A DNA stretch of 64,000 bases from Pedobacter alluvionis. GTDB taxonomy: Bacteria > Bacteroidota > Bacteroidia > Sphingobacteriales > Sphingobacteriaceae. Below the pieces are notes generated by a model, which had not been told where the DNA came from, ran no database searches, and saw nothing but the letters and a program-made list of their open reading frames with translations. How positions within the stretch are numbered: the stretch's first letter is position 1; every line of letters begins with the position of its first letter. Location of the stretch: positions 310,001-374,000 of the forward strand of contig NZ_RCCK01000011.1 in NCBI RefSeq assembly GCF_003664035.1, in the 5' to 3' direction. Positions 34,275 to 42,380 of the stretch are shown piece after piece. The translations under genes were made by a program, and so were the position numbers.

Positions 34275-35624
34275 TTACTGGTTTAAAAAATTGAGTACCT
34301 CAGTATTAAATTCGGAAACCTTTTCTACTGGTACATAGTGTGAAGCGCCCTTAAAAATAAAAAGTTGCGATTTAGGAATATTAGCGGCTATAAACCTGGT
34401 GTGCTTTTCTAAAATCATATCTTTTTCGCCCGCCATTACCAACACCGGAGCTTTAATCTTCTTTAGATCTAAAGCCGTAAGATGTGGTTCCGTTAATAAC
34501 ATGGTAAATAATTTAACCTGATACTTTGACTGAGCATCTAATTTCGTTTTTAAGCTTTCAATAGCCTTGCGAACTTCTTCTAATGTGCTGGTTGAAACGG
34601 CATCATTTGGATTTGTACAGGCACCAGTAATAGCAAGTTTATCTACATATTTAGGGTATTTAGCAGCCATAATCAATCCCGTATTTCCACCATCGCTCCA
34701 ACCTAAAATATTCGTTTTATTGATATGAAGAGAATCAAGTAATATTTTCATGTCTTCAGCATACAGATCGTACGAAAGCGAACCAGTACTAAAATCGGCA
34801 CTTTTCCCTTGTCCGCGGGTATCTACTGCAATAACTTTATATTTTTTTGAGAACGCTTTAATCTGTTTTTTAAAAACACTGATGGATTGGCTGTTTCCAT
34901 GCAATAACAATAGGGGCTCGCCTTTTCCGTAAGTTTCATAATATAACTCAGCATCTTTCACTTTCACCCTACCCGATGCGATAATATTGGCACCATAATT
35001 AATGGGTTTTGGCGGATTGAGGTTGTAATCTGTCTTAATCTTAGCCTGACTAATATCCACACCATCAATCAAAACCTGAACATCATCAATCCACATTTTA
35101 CCTGGCCCATATAACAAAGGAAAAAGATTAATTGTTGTGGCCTCTTTTTGAAGCGGCAATTTAAGGCTATATTGCTTCCAGTCTTGCGTTCCGTATATCC
35201 TCTTCGCCAGTAGATTGGTAAATTGTAACTTGTCATTATCCTCGTTGTCAATTCTAAATGGAAAATCTGCATGGCCGGTAACATGCTCTAATTTTAGATA
35301 AAATCTGATTTCTACTTCTTTCCCATCAAATTTTGCAGGAATAATTAAGCTAGACATGGCATAATTTGATTCTACATCTTGGGCGATATTTTCTATCAAC
35401 AAGGAGTATTTGCCCGTATATTTTTGGGTTGAATCGACTTCTACCTTATATCCACTTTTGGTTGTACCCGTATTCCACCCAACAAAAGACTTTGGATTAG
35501 GAATTATTTTTTCAAACCCAAGATTATATTCATCCTTAACAGGTTTTAACGAATCTGATGATGTTTGGCAAAAAGAGCTAAATTGATAAAAAGCAAAAAC
35601 AGCGGTGAGAAATATACGTAGCAT
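34275..35624 (-). CDS. Secreted two-domain alpha/beta hydrolase
   Basis: 449 residues with a signal peptide (IFLTAVFAFYQFSSFCQ). Residues about 35-195 form a beta-rich, carbohydrate-binding-like domain (GYKVEVDSTQKYTGKYSL, WKQYSLKLPLQ, PGKMWIDDVQVLIDG). Residues about 215-449 are an alpha/beta hydrolase with LLHGNSQS, nucleophile Ser310 (GWSDGG), Asp402 (GEKDM) and His429 (GASHYVP). The accessory domain suggests a polysaccharide or ester target at the surface. Substrate unknown. Confidence 0.85.
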   Translation of the reverse strand: MLRIFLTAVFAFYQFSSFCQTSSDSLKPVKDEYNLGFEKIIPNPKSFVGWNTGTTKSGYKVEVDSTQKYTGKYSLLIENIAQDVESNYAMSSLIIPAKFDGKEVEIRFYLKLEHVTGHADFPFRIDNEDNDKLQFTNLLAKRIYGTQDWKQYSLKLPLQKEATTINLFPLLYGPGKMWIDDVQVLIDGVDISQAKIKTDYNLNPPKPINYGANIIASGRVKVKDAELYYETYGKGEPLLLLHGNSQSISVFKKQIKAFSKKYKVIAVDTRGQGKSADFSTGSLSYDLYAEDMKILLDSLHINKTNILGWSDGGNTGLIMAAKYPKYVDKLAITGACTNPNDAVSTSTLEEVRKAIESLKTKLDAQSKYQVKLFTMLLTEPHLTALDLKKIKAPVLVMAGEKDMILEKHTRFIAANIPKSQLFIFKGASHYVPVEKVSEFNTEVLNFLNQ

Positions 35625-35901
35625 ATTAGATTATTTTTACTAAACTAATCAATAGAATAATAGTTTAATTCATATTTAACATCTTTTAATTGAAATTGGG
35701 CTATTTTTTAACGGTGGGTGGGTTTGGCATCATTGCACTGACCTAAGTTTCATAAACGGGATGGAAGCGGCATCCTTTTCCTGTCAGCCAGAGCGGAGTC
35801 GAAGGACAGCAAAAGATAATAAAAACAAATCCTCTCACCCAAAAGGGATTTCCACGACCATCAGGTCTATGATCTTAATTAAGGCAATAGTCTGCCAGGC
35901 T
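35625..35901. other. Intergenic region with a modular repeat
   Basis: No gene seen. Bases about 35755-35875 contain AAACGGGATGGAAGCGGCAT and CCTTTT, then a CCTGTCAGCCAGAGCGGAGT/CGAAGGACAG hairpin, then GGGATTTCCACGACCATCAG and GTCT. The last part resembles the right arm of the composite repeat. Confidence 0.55.
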
Positions 35902-36522
35902 TTAGATTAGCCTGTCTTTTATCACTAAAGTATTGGCAGCAATATCATGCCAGCACTGGTTTTTCTTATTCAAAAAGCTATATAGATAGCCAAAAAAAAC
36001 AGGAATTACAGATAAAATTTTAGAGAAGTTTCTAACCAGCGAAATGCCAAAAGAAATCTGGCTTCCTTCTAAATCAGTTACTTTAATATTCAGGATTTTT
36101 TTACCAATGGTGGCCTGACTGGCTGACGCCTCTGCAATACTGCCATAAATGAGTTTAATAACAAATATGGATGGAAATGGGATTAGAAAAGCCATAATCC
36201 GCTGATCTTTACCTTCAATAAAAATATAACTCGTTAAAATAACGATGCTATATATTCCAAAAATAATAAAATGATCAATTACTGACGCCAATAACCTTTG
36301 ATCAAAAGCGGCGAAATATTGAGGTGCAGTTTTTTGATAGCTAAAACCTAAAAGCTCACGCAATTCGGAAATTGCATGAGCTTCTTTATAATCGTCCATT
36401 CCGGGTTTACGTATAAAAGTATTCGCTGTGATGTTTAAATCTTTCAGTTCGTTTAAACTATACGGCCCTTGTGGCTTACCATTAATTACAACTATATATA
36501 CTTTTTCTTTATCAGGATTCAT
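35902..36522 (-). CDS. RDD-family membrane protein with N-terminal GYF_2 domain
   Basis: 206 residues. Residues 8-58 form a GYF_2 (DUF4339) domain (YIVVINGKPQGPYSLNELK, then TFIRKPGMDDYKEA). The rest is an RDD membrane domain with RLLASVIDHFIIFGIYS, TIGKKILNIKVTDLEGSQI and a final Arg-rich SLVRNFSKIL. Function unknown; some RDD proteins act as ion antiporters. It sits next to PspC/LiaF-like envelope genes. Confidence 0.86.
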   Translation of the reverse strand: MNPDKEKVYIVVINGKPQGPYSLNELKDLNITANTFIRKPGMDDYKEAHAISELRELLGFSYQKTAPQYFAAFDQRLLASVIDHFIIFGIYSIVILTSYIFIEGKDQRIMAFLIPFPSIFVIKLIYGSIAEASASQATIGKKILNIKVTDLEGSQISFGISLVRNFSKILSVIPVFFGYLYSFLNKKNQCWHDIAANTLVIKDRLI

Positions 36523-36566
36523 TGGATTATAAGATTTAAAGATCAGCGTTTTATAAAAGTTAGACC

Positions 36567-36609
36567 GACTAAAGCCTTAAACCCTCTACCTTAAAACCTT
36601 CTGCCTTTA
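36567..36609 (-). repeat. Heptad array upstream of the RDD gene
   Basis: On the minus strand: AAGGCAG, AAGGTTT, TAAGGTAG, AGGGTTT, AAGGCTT. One unit has an extra base. Confidence 0.65.
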
Positions 36610-36712
36610 TATCAGAATTCATTAGATTGGATCAAGATTGTTTGGATTTTAGGATTGCAGGATCAAAGCGCTATTAAGACTTCAGTTAGCGAAGTATAAG
36701 CCTTACGCCATC

Positions 36713-36737
36713 TACCTTAAAACCTTCTACCTTTCTA
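36713..36737 (-). repeat. Heptad array at the 3' end of the LiaF-like gene
   Basis: On the minus strand AAGGTAG, AAGGTTT and TAAGGTAG follow the LiaF-like stop codon within about 15 bases. Confidence 0.6.
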
Positions 36738-37709
36738 ATATCTGCTTACTTCAAAGTTACTCAATCCCCCATCTAAATTGATAAAGATTTTTTTAGTGGA
36801 AGTTTTGTAATTCGAAGTTTCATAAACACCCTCACTCAGTTTTTCGAATCCATCAAAGTCCTTTGCCGATAAACCTGTTTTGGTTTTAATCCTGCAGCCC
36901 GAGTTGGTAGGTACTTTGATTTTAACATCGGCCACACCCGATTTTACAATCACATCAGTTATTGGCAACAAATCTCCAAACGTAATATCAAGAGCTGCTG
37001 CCCCACCGTCAAAACGGAAAGTACGTACTTTATAATCAGTAAAATCGAAATTTGCTTCGCCTGCACCAAGTTTCATTAAAATATCCCAGTTGGCTTCTTT
37101 ATTTAATTTGAAGTCAACATCGTTACCACCATCACCAAAATTCCATTTATTCTTTTTATCGTCCATTTGGAAAGTAAGCACGGTAGCACTATCAGTAAGG
37201 ACTTTCTTTAAAGAAAAGTTGCCATGTTTTTTCTTTACATCTGCATTGATCAACTCAGCTGTTTCACCATCAAGATTAAAAGAGATGCCACCTCCTGAAA
37301 TATTTAATACCGTTTTTTTGGCATTATCTGCAGCTACAAATGGCTCAGATAAACTGGAGTGATAGGATGTTGTGTCCTGATCATCGTCGTTGTCATCATC
37401 ATTGTGATCGATATTTACATCAATATCTTTTTTGAAATGGCGTCCCCACCAATTCCCATGTTCTGGCACCTGTTGTCCTTTATAAAAAAGGAACGATAAA
37501 GCCACCACTAAAACACCAATAGAAATGATGCTGCCTGTTTGCGAATTGTTTTTATTAAACAGGATATTTAAACCTGCTATAATTAAGAATACCGGCCAAA
37601 AGCTCCAAACGTTGCGCCAATAAAAAGTGATTACGCCAAAGTTTTCGAGTAGAAGTACACCGCCAATAAAAAGCAGGATAATACCCCAGATTAATCTATC
37701 TAATTTCAT
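36735..37709 (-). CDS. LiaF-like membrane protein (LiaI/LiaF transmembrane plus DUF-type C-terminal)
   Basis: 324 residues. Three to four short membrane segments at 5-80 (IWGIILLFIGGVLLLENFGV, WPVFLIIAGLNILF) form a LiaF-TM (DUF5668) unit, then an Asp-rich linker (DHNDDDNDDDQD), then a soluble beta-rich toastrack-like domain (LNISGGGISFNLDGETAEL, LDITFGDLLPITDVIVKSG). LiaF proteins in Firmicutes restrain an envelope-stress two-component system; that role is inferred here. PspC lies 5 bases upstream. Confidence 0.84.
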   Translation of the reverse strand: MKLDRLIWGIILLFIGGVLLLENFGVITFYWRNVWSFWPVFLIIAGLNILFNKNNSQTGSIISIGVLVVALSFLFYKGQQVPEHGNWWGRHFKKDIDVNIDHNDDDNDDDQDTTSYHSSLSEPFVAADNAKKTVLNISGGGISFNLDGETAELINADVKKKHGNFSLKKVLTDSATVLTFQMDDKKNKWNFGDGGNDVDFKLNKEANWDILMKLGAGEANFDFTDYKVRTFRFDGGAAALDITFGDLLPITDVIVKSGVADVKIKVPTNSGCRIKTKTGLSAKDFDGFEKLSEGVYETSNYKTSTKKIFINLDGGLSNFEVSRY

Positions 37710-37714
37710 TTTAA

Positions 37715-38422
37715 TTATACTTGAGGGTTAGCGGATGTTGAATTATCATCTTTGTTAACTGGTGTTGCAGGTTCATTTTCTACAATGGTTTCAGAAAAAT
37801 CAGCTGCTTTTTGTTGCTCAGCTTCCTGTTGGTGCTGAAAAGCCGCCCAATCGTTCTTTCTTTTTGATTTGGCTATGATACTTATACCTAAAGCAATAAA
37901 TATTAACGGCCACATGTACCTGAATAAGTTGCGGATACTAAACCAATCAGGGATAAAATCCATTTCCCGCATCAGGAAAAAACATCCTACTACGAGCAGC
38001 ACCAATCCGCCTATGGTACGACCAGTATCATTAGATTTATTGAATTTGTCGAAATTTGGCTGTGTTTCGAAAGGTGTTTTCTGTGTACCGTCCACAGGTT
38101 GTGTCCAATTCTGATTCCCCTGATTAGCAGGTCCGGCAAAGGGATCGGCACTTCCGAATGGTTGTGGATTTGGGTTTTTATTACCGAAGTAATCATTAAA
38201 TTTCGAGAATCTTGCCGCCGGATCGTTATTAACCGGGACAATAATCCACATTATAATATAGGCAACCAAGCCACCTCCAGCCATAAATATAGCCGATAAT
38301 GCAAACAATAACCTAATTATGGTAACCTCCACCTGCATATAATCTGCAAGTCCCGAAGCTACACCGGCAATCATCTTATCGTGTTCGTTTCTAAAAAGCT
38401 TCTTTTCCATAACGTTGTTCAT
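37715..38422 (-). CDS. PspC-domain envelope-stress protein
   Basis: 235 residues. Residues about 5-65 form a PspC domain (KLFRNEHDKMIAGVASGLAD, IIRLLFALSAIFMAGGGLVAY). An Asn/Pro/Gln-rich linker follows, then a second membrane region with TIGGLVLLVVGCFFLMREMD and MWPLIFIALGISIIAKS, similar to the LiaF-TM unit of the next gene. Probably responds to membrane stress together with its LiaF-like neighbour. Confidence 0.88.
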   Translation of the reverse strand: MNNVMEKKLFRNEHDKMIAGVASGLADYMQVEVTIIRLLFALSAIFMAGGGLVAYIIMWIIVPVNNDPAARFSKFNDYFGNKNPNPQPFGSADPFAGPANQGNQNWTQPVDGTQKTPFETQPNFDKFNKSNDTGRTIGGLVLLVVGCFFLMREMDFIPDWFSIRNLFRYMWPLIFIALGISIIAKSKRKNDWAAFQHQQEAEQQKAADFSETIVENEPATPVNKDDNSTSANPQV

Positions 38423-38430
38423 TTTTGTGT

Positions 38431-39120
38431 TTAAAAATCAATCGGAGTAATCAAAACCTCATCTACATTTACCCCTTTACTTAAGTTTAAAATGGTAAAC
38501 AAAGTTTCTGCAATATCTTCTGGCTGAACAAATTTTTCATCCGGAATTGTTGTTCCTTCCCAGGATGAAGTTTTAGTTGAGCCTGGCAAAAATGCAGTTA
38601 CTTTAACCTTGTGAGGTGCTAACTCTTGCCGCAATACATGATTAAGACTTAACATCGCTGCTTTTGTTACACTATAACTGCCTCCATTTTTTACAGGTAC
38701 TGTACTGGCCACCGAACAGATGTTGAATATATGGCCTCGCTTGGCTGAACGCATTTTTTTTCCAAAAAATTTACTGATGTAATAACAGGCATTTGTATTT
38801 AAGTGCTGTTGCCTTTCAAAGGTTTCGTCATCTTCATCAAGCATGCTGCCAGGCAAAAAGATTCCCACGTTGTTTACTAAAACAGTTACGTGATCAAAAT
38901 TTATAGCTTTCGAATTAAAAAAAGCATACACTTCTTCTTTAACCGAACAATCTGCCACATGGGTAAAAACAGCATTCCCATAAGGGGTTAGGTCTTCCCG
39001 AAGCCTTGATAGTTCATCTAAACCCCTTGCTACCAAAACTAAGTCGTACCCGTTCTGGGCAAATTTAGTCGCAATGGCTCTACCAATTCCTTTAGTTGCT
39101 CCGGTTATTACAGCTTTCAT
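38431..39120 (-). CDS. Short-chain dehydrogenase/reductase
   Basis: 229 residues, classical SDR. Cofactor loop TGATKGIGRAIA at 6-17, NNVG near 88, the catalytic Ser region ICSVAST and YSVTK. FLPGSTKTSSW follows. Its stop is 9 bases before the PspC start. NADP(H) use is plausible; substrate unknown. Confidence 0.9.
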   Translation of the reverse strand: MKAVITGATKGIGRAIATKFAQNGYDLVLVARGLDELSRLREDLTPYGNAVFTHVADCSVKEEVYAFFNSKAINFDHVTVLVNNVGIFLPGSMLDEDDETFERQQHLNTNACYYISKFFGKKMRSAKRGHIFNICSVASTVPVKNGGSYSVTKAAMLSLNHVLRQELAPHKVKVTAFLPGSTKTSSWEGTTIPDEKFVQPEDIAETLFTILNLSKGVNVDEVLITPIDF

Positions 39121-39176
39121 TATTTATGGTTTAATTTTTGTTAACAAAAAACCATATTTATATTCAAAACCACGAA

Positions 39177-39184
39177 TATTTTTG
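39177..39184 (+). promoter_or_regulatory. Candidate -7 box (TATTTTTG) upstream of mlaE
   Basis: TATTTTTG fits TAnnTTTG and lies 82 bases before the mlaE start. No TTG -33 element at the usual spacing. Confidence 0.35.
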
Positions 39185-39266
39185 CAATTAGCAAAGCGCT
39201 CCAACTTTTTTATCGTTTCTTTGTAGTATTATAAATGATCATTTAAATTAAGCAAATACATACGGA

Positions 39267-40001
39267 ATGAATTTTACCAATTTCGGCAGATACATCCTGC
39301 TACTCAAGTCTGTATTCAGAAAGCCGGAAAAACTGAAAATATACCTGAAAGAAATCGCCAAACAAATGGATTATGTTGGTGTAGGCTCTTTAGGTTTAAT
39401 TGCTATTATCTCTACTTTTATCGGTGCAGTAATGACTTTACAAATTGCTTTCCAATTGGTTAGTGATTTTATTCCAAAAACCATTATCGGTTCTGTAAAC
39501 CGTGACTCCAGTATCTTAGAGTTAAGCCCAACTATTAGTGCAATTGTTCTGGCAGGAAAAATAGGATCAGCCATTTCATCAGAAATTGGTTCGATGCGTG
39601 TTACTGAACAGATTGACGCTTTAGAAATCATGGGTATAAACGCACCTGGCTACCTTATCCTTCCTAAAATTATTTCGGGCATAACTATGGTGCCGATGCT
39701 GGTTATTATTTCAATGTTCCTAAGCATTACAGGCGGTTATCTGGGCGGCTCACTGTCAGGCGCGGTAACACCTGCCGAATACATTCAGGGTATTACCACT
39801 GATTTTAATCCTTATACCATCGTAGTAGCACTGGTAAAAGCTTTCGTATTTGGATTCATCATTACATCAGTTCCGGCGTATGAAGGTTTTTATGTTCGTG
39901 GCGGTGCTTTAGAAGTTTCGCAGGCCAGTACCAGAGCAGTTGTAATTAGCTGTATCTCTATTCTTGTTTGCGATTATTTAGTTACTCAACTTTTATTGTA
40001 A
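39267..40001 (+). CDS. mlaE: MlaE-type ABC permease for phospholipid transport
   Basis: 244 residues with about five to six membrane helices of the MlaE/YrbE family. VGVGSLGLIAIISTFIGAVM, LAGKIGSAISSEIGSMRVTEQ and DALEIMGINAPGYLILPK are signature segments. It works with MlaF in retrograde lipid transport between the membranes. The stop overlaps the mlaF ATG by one base. No MCE (MlaD) gene is in the window. Confidence 0.94.
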   Translation: MNFTNFGRYILLLKSVFRKPEKLKIYLKEIAKQMDYVGVGSLGLIAIISTFIGAVMTLQIAFQLVSDFIPKTIIGSVNRDSSILELSPTISAIVLAGKIGSAISSEIGSMRVTEQIDALEIMGINAPGYLILPKIISGITMVPMLVIISMFLSITGGYLGGSLSGAVTPAEYIQGITTDFNPYTIVVALVKAFVFGFIITSVPAYEGFYVRGGALEVSQASTRAVVISCISILVCDYLVTQLLL

Positions 40002-40753
40002 TGATCGAAATTAAAGATATTTATAAATCTTTCTCCGGAAATGATGTATTGCAAGGTATTTCCGGAAAGTTTGAAGAAGGTGTAACCAATTTAATTATTG
40101 GTGGTTCCGGATCAGGAAAAACAACCTTACTGAAATGCATGGTAGGTTTACATCAGCCAGATTCGGGCTCTGTATTATACGATGGCCGCGATTTTACACC
40201 AATGACTTACGAGCAGCGTATTGAAGTGCGTAAAGAAATCGGTATGTTATTTCAAGGCTCTGCCCTGTTCGATAGTATGACCGTTGAAGAAAACATCATG
40301 TTTCCATTAAATATGTTTACTGATCAAAGCAGAAAAGAAAAGCTGGAAAGAGTTGATTTTTGTTTAGAACGGGTAAACCTTGCAGGTAAAAACAAATTAT
40401 TCCCGGCAGAATTATCTGGTGGAATGAAAAAACGTGTGGGTATTGCACGTGCTATCTCCATGAATCCGAAATATTTGTTCTGTGATGAGCCTAACTCGGG
40501 TTTAGATCCAAAAACTTCGATCGTAATTGATGAATTGATCCAGGAAATTACCGAGGAATACAAAACCACAACCATTGTGGTAACACATGATATGAACTCG
40601 GTTATGGGTATCGGCGATTATATTTTATTCTTACACGAAGGAAAGAAATTCTGGGAAGGTAGTAATAAAGAAATTGCACATACCGACATTAAGGAACTAA
40701 ATGATTTTGTATTCGCCAGCCGCTTCATGAAAGCTGCAAAAGATAAGTTTTAA
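40001..40753 (+). CDS. mlaF: MlaF-type ABC ATPase for phospholipid transport
   Basis: 250 residues, starting at the ATG at 40001 that overlaps the mlaE stop (TAATG). Walker A GGSGSGKTT near 34-42, signature LSGGMKKRVGIARAI, Walker B LFCDEPNSGLDP and switch THDMNS. The MKKR after the signature is typical of MlaF. A toxin-antitoxin pair follows 24 bases later where an MCE gene might be expected. Confidence 0.94.
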   Translation: MIEIKDIYKSFSGNDVLQGISGKFEEGVTNLIIGGSGSGKTTLLKCMVGLHQPDSGSVLYDGRDFTPMTYEQRIEVRKEIGMLFQGSALFDSMTVEENIMFPLNMFTDQSRKEKLERVDFCLERVNLAGKNKLFPAELSGGMKKRVGIARAISMNPKYLFCDEPNSGLDPKTSIVIDELIQEITEEYKTTTIVVTHDMNSVMGIGDYILFLHEGKKFWEGSNKEIAHTDIKELNDFVFASRFMKAAKDKF

Positions 40754-40762
40754 GAAAATTCT

Positions 40763-40770
40763 TATATTTG
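40763..40770 (+). promoter_or_regulatory. Candidate -7 box (TATATTTG) for the toxin-antitoxin pair
   Basis: TATATTTG lies 7 bases before the antitoxin ATG. If used, the transcript would be leaderless, which would separate the module from mlaEF. Confidence 0.5.
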
Positions 40771-40777
40771 TTTAGTT

Positions 40778-41023
40778 ATGACAGCGGCTACGAAAAACAT
40801 CATTCATAAGTTGGAAACCTTACCAGAAAGCATGGTAAGCGAGGTAGAAGATTTTATTGATTTTTTAAAAGCTAAACATTCAAAGAGCTTTCCTAAATCG
40901 GAAAGTGAAAAAACAAATATTGTCGAAGAACCAAAAAGCTTATATGGTGCTGCAAAAGGTACAATTCTTTATATTTCTGATGACTTTAACGAGCCATTAG
41001 ATGAGCTAAAGGATTATATGTAA
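40778..41023 (+). CDS. DUF2281-family antitoxin
   Basis: 81 residues. The N-terminal helix KLETLPESMVSEVEDFIDFL and the C-terminal YGAAKGTILYISDDFNEPL match DUF2281 antitoxins that pair with PIN toxins. The C-terminal half would bind and block the toxin. The stop overlaps the toxin start by one base (TAATG). Confidence 0.88.
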   Translation: MTAATKNIIHKLETLPESMVSEVEDFIDFLKAKHSKSFPKSESEKTNIVEEPKSLYGAAKGTILYISDDFNEPLDELKDYM

Positions 41024-41412
41024 TGCGTTTTTTATTAGACACACACATATTTCTATTTTTTATTAATGGAGATAATGCTATTTCAAAAAAGGTTATAGAG
41101 ATCATAAACAATATTGATACTGAGAAACATATCAGTATTGTTAGCATTTGGGAAATCACAATTAAGCTAAATATTGGAAAACTGAAGTTAAAAGATGATA
41201 TAAACTCCATTTATCAATTGCTCGACCAGTATCAGGTAAAAATTCTTCAGCCATCTAAATACGATTTTACAACTTATTCTAAATTACCATTAATACATAA
41301 AGACCCTTTTGATAGGCTTATTATTTCACAAGCAATAGCTAATGATTTAACGCTGATAACTGATGATCAATATATCAAAAGCTACCCAAATTTAAAGTTA
41401 TTTAATACATGA
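41023..41412 (+). CDS. PIN-domain toxin (VapC-like)
   Basis: 129 residues. The predicted acidic metal site comprises Asp6 (LLDTH), Glu44 (SIWEIT), Asp94 (HKDPFDR) and Asp114/115 (ITDD), all present, so the RNase looks intact. VapC-like toxins cleave tRNA or rRNA; the target here is unknown. The stop overlaps the start of the methyltransferase by 4 bases. Confidence 0.9.
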   Translation: MRFLLDTHIFLFFINGDNAISKKVIEIINNIDTEKHISIVSIWEITIKLNIGKLKLKDDINSIYQLLDQYQVKILQPSKYDFTTYSKLPLIHKDPFDRLIISQAIANDLTLITDDQYIKSYPNLKLFNT

Positions 41413-42290
41413 TACAATTACTTGCCCCAACCCATTGGAAAGATTATGAACTGATTGATTGCGGGGATTTTGAAAAATTAGAACGTTTTGGAAATGTAAC
41501 CCTTATCCGTCCTGAACCTCAGGCGGTATGGAAAAAAACATACTCAGAACAGGATTGGAAAAAAACGGCCAACATCACTTTCAGAGGCCGTTCGGCTACA
41601 TCGGGCGAATGGGTAAAGAAAAATCAATCTATTCCTGATCGCTGGCATGTAGAATATAAAAATGATGAAGTGGCCATTAAACTTCGCTTAGGTTTAACGT
41701 CTTTTAAACACGTGGGCGTATTCCCTGAGCAGGCTGTAAACTGGGATTTCATCTCTTCGTCTATTAAAAAATTTAAAACACCACAGCCTAAAGTTTTAAA
41801 TCTTTTCGCCTACACAGGTGCCGCATCACTAATTGCCAATGCAGCAGGTGCAGAAACTACCCATGTTGATTCGATTAAACAGGTTGTTACCTGGGCAAAT
41901 GAAAACCAGGAGCTTTCAGGATTGAAAGATACCCGTTGGATGGTTGAGGATGCACTAAAATTTGTAAAGAAAGAATTAAAAAGGGGCAAAAAATATAATG
42001 GTATTATTCTGGATCCACCAGCTTATGGCCACGGTCCTAATGGCGAAAAGTGGAAACTCGAAGACCATATCCAGGAAATGATGCAGGATGTAGTACAATT
42101 ATTAGATGAAAAAGAACATTTCTTAATTTTAAATACCTACTCCCTTGGTTTTTCTTCGGTAATTGTTGAAAATTTAATCCGTACTTCTTTTCCTGCGGTG
42201 AAAAATCTTGAGACGGGAGAACTTTATTTACAGGCTACATCAGGCATTAAATTGCCATTAGGCGTTTTCGGTAAATTCTGTAATGTGTAA
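41409..42290 (+). CDS. Class I SAM-dependent RNA methyltransferase (RlmI/RlmK-like)
   Basis: 293 residues. An N-terminal domain (GDFEKLERFGNVTLIRPEPQ) precedes a Rossmann methyltransferase core: motif I LNLFAYTGAASLIANAAGAE, the acidic loop (VDSIKQVVTWANENQ) and catalytic-loop LDPPAYGHG. The family acts on 23S rRNA, but the exact site is unknown. ATGA overlap with the toxin gene implies coupled translation. Confidence 0.88.
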   Translation: MIQLLAPTHWKDYELIDCGDFEKLERFGNVTLIRPEPQAVWKKTYSEQDWKKTANITFRGRSATSGEWVKKNQSIPDRWHVEYKNDEVAIKLRLGLTSFKHVGVFPEQAVNWDFISSSIKKFKTPQPKVLNLFAYTGAASLIANAAGAETTHVDSIKQVVTWANENQELSGLKDTRWMVEDALKFVKKELKRGKKYNGIILDPPAYGHGPNGEKWKLEDHIQEMMQDVVQLLDEKEHFLILNTYSLGFSSVIVENLIRTSFPAVKNLETGELYLQATSGIKLPLGVFGKFCNV

Positions 42291-42380
42291 ATGTTGATTA
42301 CTTTATTTTAAACTATCAGATTTCCGACCTACTTTCATCGGTTCGGAAAAAGACTAAATTTTAATTATCTAATATATTCT

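Noticed and set aside
40001..40753. Expectation of an MCE (MlaD) gene after mlaF
   Set aside because: The downstream genes are clearly antitoxin and toxin; no MCE domain is present in the window, so an mlaEFD operon is not claimed.
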